From positions 6,384,001 through 6,448,000 of the forward strand of contig NZ_CP116257.1 in NCBI RefSeq assembly GCF_027947595.1: DNA of 64,000 nt, in the 5' to 3' direction. Under the pieces are notes generated by a model that was given only the letters and a program-made list of their open reading frames with translations, was not told the DNA's origin and did not search any database. A program made the position numbers and the translations under genes. Positions 63,673 through 64,000 of the stretch are shown one piece after another (within the stretch, counting starts at the first letter, position 1; the number at the start of each line of letters is the position of its first letter). The DNA is from Streptomyces lienomycini. GTDB taxonomy: Bacteria > Actinomycetota > Actinomycetes > Streptomycetales > Streptomycetaceae.

Positions 63673-64000
63673 CTACGGGGTGGCAATCTCCGAATTGCGC
63701 CGTCCCAGGGCGAGGAGCATTCCCTCGTGCCCCGGCCGCACCATGTGGTGCAGATCGTGGATCTCCAGCTCTCCGGTGAAGGGTTCCAGGCTCTCCCTGA
63801 CCCGGTCCTCGTTCACCCGGTAGGCCGGGTAGTGGTGTTCGCCGACGCGGTAGCCGACGGACTCCTTCATGAACGCGGCGGCGAACGGCGCTCCCTCGCG
63901 GAGCGCGTTCATGAAGCACCGGACGCCGCGGTGGAACTCCTCGGGGCACTCGGACATCGAGTCGGCGACGAAGAACATCGTGCCGAGGTCCCAGCGCCGG
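63673..64000 (-). CDS. SCO2525-family SAM-dependent methyltransferase, C-terminal part
   Basis: The last 109 codons lie in the window; the N-terminus is beyond the right edge. The visible part reads RRWDLGTMFFVADSMSECPE, then RCFMNALREGAPFAAAFMKE, and resembles the C-terminal half of NNMT/PNMT/TEMT-like methyltransferases. It ends 54 bp before the SCO2524-family start. The SAM-binding motifs cannot be seen here. It is the apparent upstream gene of the operon. Confidence 0.75.
   Translation of the reverse strand, partial: RRWDLGTMFFVADSMSECPEEFHRGVRCFMNALREGAPFAAAFMKESVGYRVGEHHYPAYRVNEDRVRESLEPFTGELEIHDLHHMVRPGHEGMLLALGRRNSEIATP

Overview
The window is high-GC DNA with strong third-position G/C bias, GTG starts, GGAGG-type ribosome sites and families such as DUF397, MmyB-type regulators, class F sortase and Excalibur proteins. 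All of this points to a Streptomyces chromosome. From memory, the gene order (nasA, nirBD, ppdK, chitinase, glyS, znuACB, zur, uppS, recO, then the SCO2521-2525 families) matches the SCO247x-SCO252x stretch of the S. coelicolor core. No search was run.

Layout. (1) 1-9.1 kb: an FAD oxidoreductase fragment, a dGTPase-like HD protein coupled to a CbiX/sirohydrochlorin-type chelatase, a SanA/YdcF membrane protein, assimilatory nitrate reductase with an odd Pro/Asp repeat, a LysR regulator, and two short-chain dehydrogenases plus an FMN reductase around a 27-bp palindrome. (2) 9.2-13.2 kb: envelope genes, including a class F sortase with a secreted partner, a lipoprotein and an exported hydrolase. 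(3) 13.2-18.6 kb: an accessory patch with a zinc-ribbon-like protein, a tiny hexapeptide-like protein, a glycosyltransferase, a MerR gene flanked by two hydrolases that carry copies of the same promoter/operator, and a truncated XRE/DUF5753-DUF397 cassette. (4) 18.6-25.3 kb: TSUP exporter, the FAD oxidoreductase-nirB-nirD operon behind a GlnR-like box, and a TetR/SDR pair sharing an operator. (5) 25.4-35.5 kb: SDR, LAETG-tailed Excalibur protein, ppdK, sulfatase-family membrane protein, dusB, and a drug exporter. (6) 35.5-46.4 kb: a giant P-type ATPase coupled to a Lys/Ala-rich histone-H1-like membrane protein, an MmyB-type regulator/MFS pair, a GH18 chitinase and glyS. (7) 46.5-51.4 kb: znuACB-zur zinc uptake, then uppS and recO. 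(8) 51.4-53.3 kb: small coupled orphan genes, a decayed XRE/DUF397 cassette and a gene-free repeat element with 120-bp inverted repeats. (9) 53.3-57.6 kb: HAD phosphatase, exported hydrolase and a two-component system. (10) 57.7-64.0 kb: a tightly coupled operon of a methyltransferase, three uncharacterised proteins and a ParA/MinD-like variant P-loop protein, followed by a membrane protein.

How they work together. Nitrate assimilation is spread over three loci: nasA (nitrate to nitrite), the nirBD operon (nitrite to ammonium) and the chelatase gene, which may serve the siroheme that NirB needs. Zur probably represses znuA through a box overlapping an apparently leaderless start. The most attractive unknowns are the 58.9-64.0 kb operon with its Walker-A Lys-to-Arg P-loop protein, the paired 120-bp inverted repeats whose hairpin stems co-vary, and the duplicated MerR promoter.
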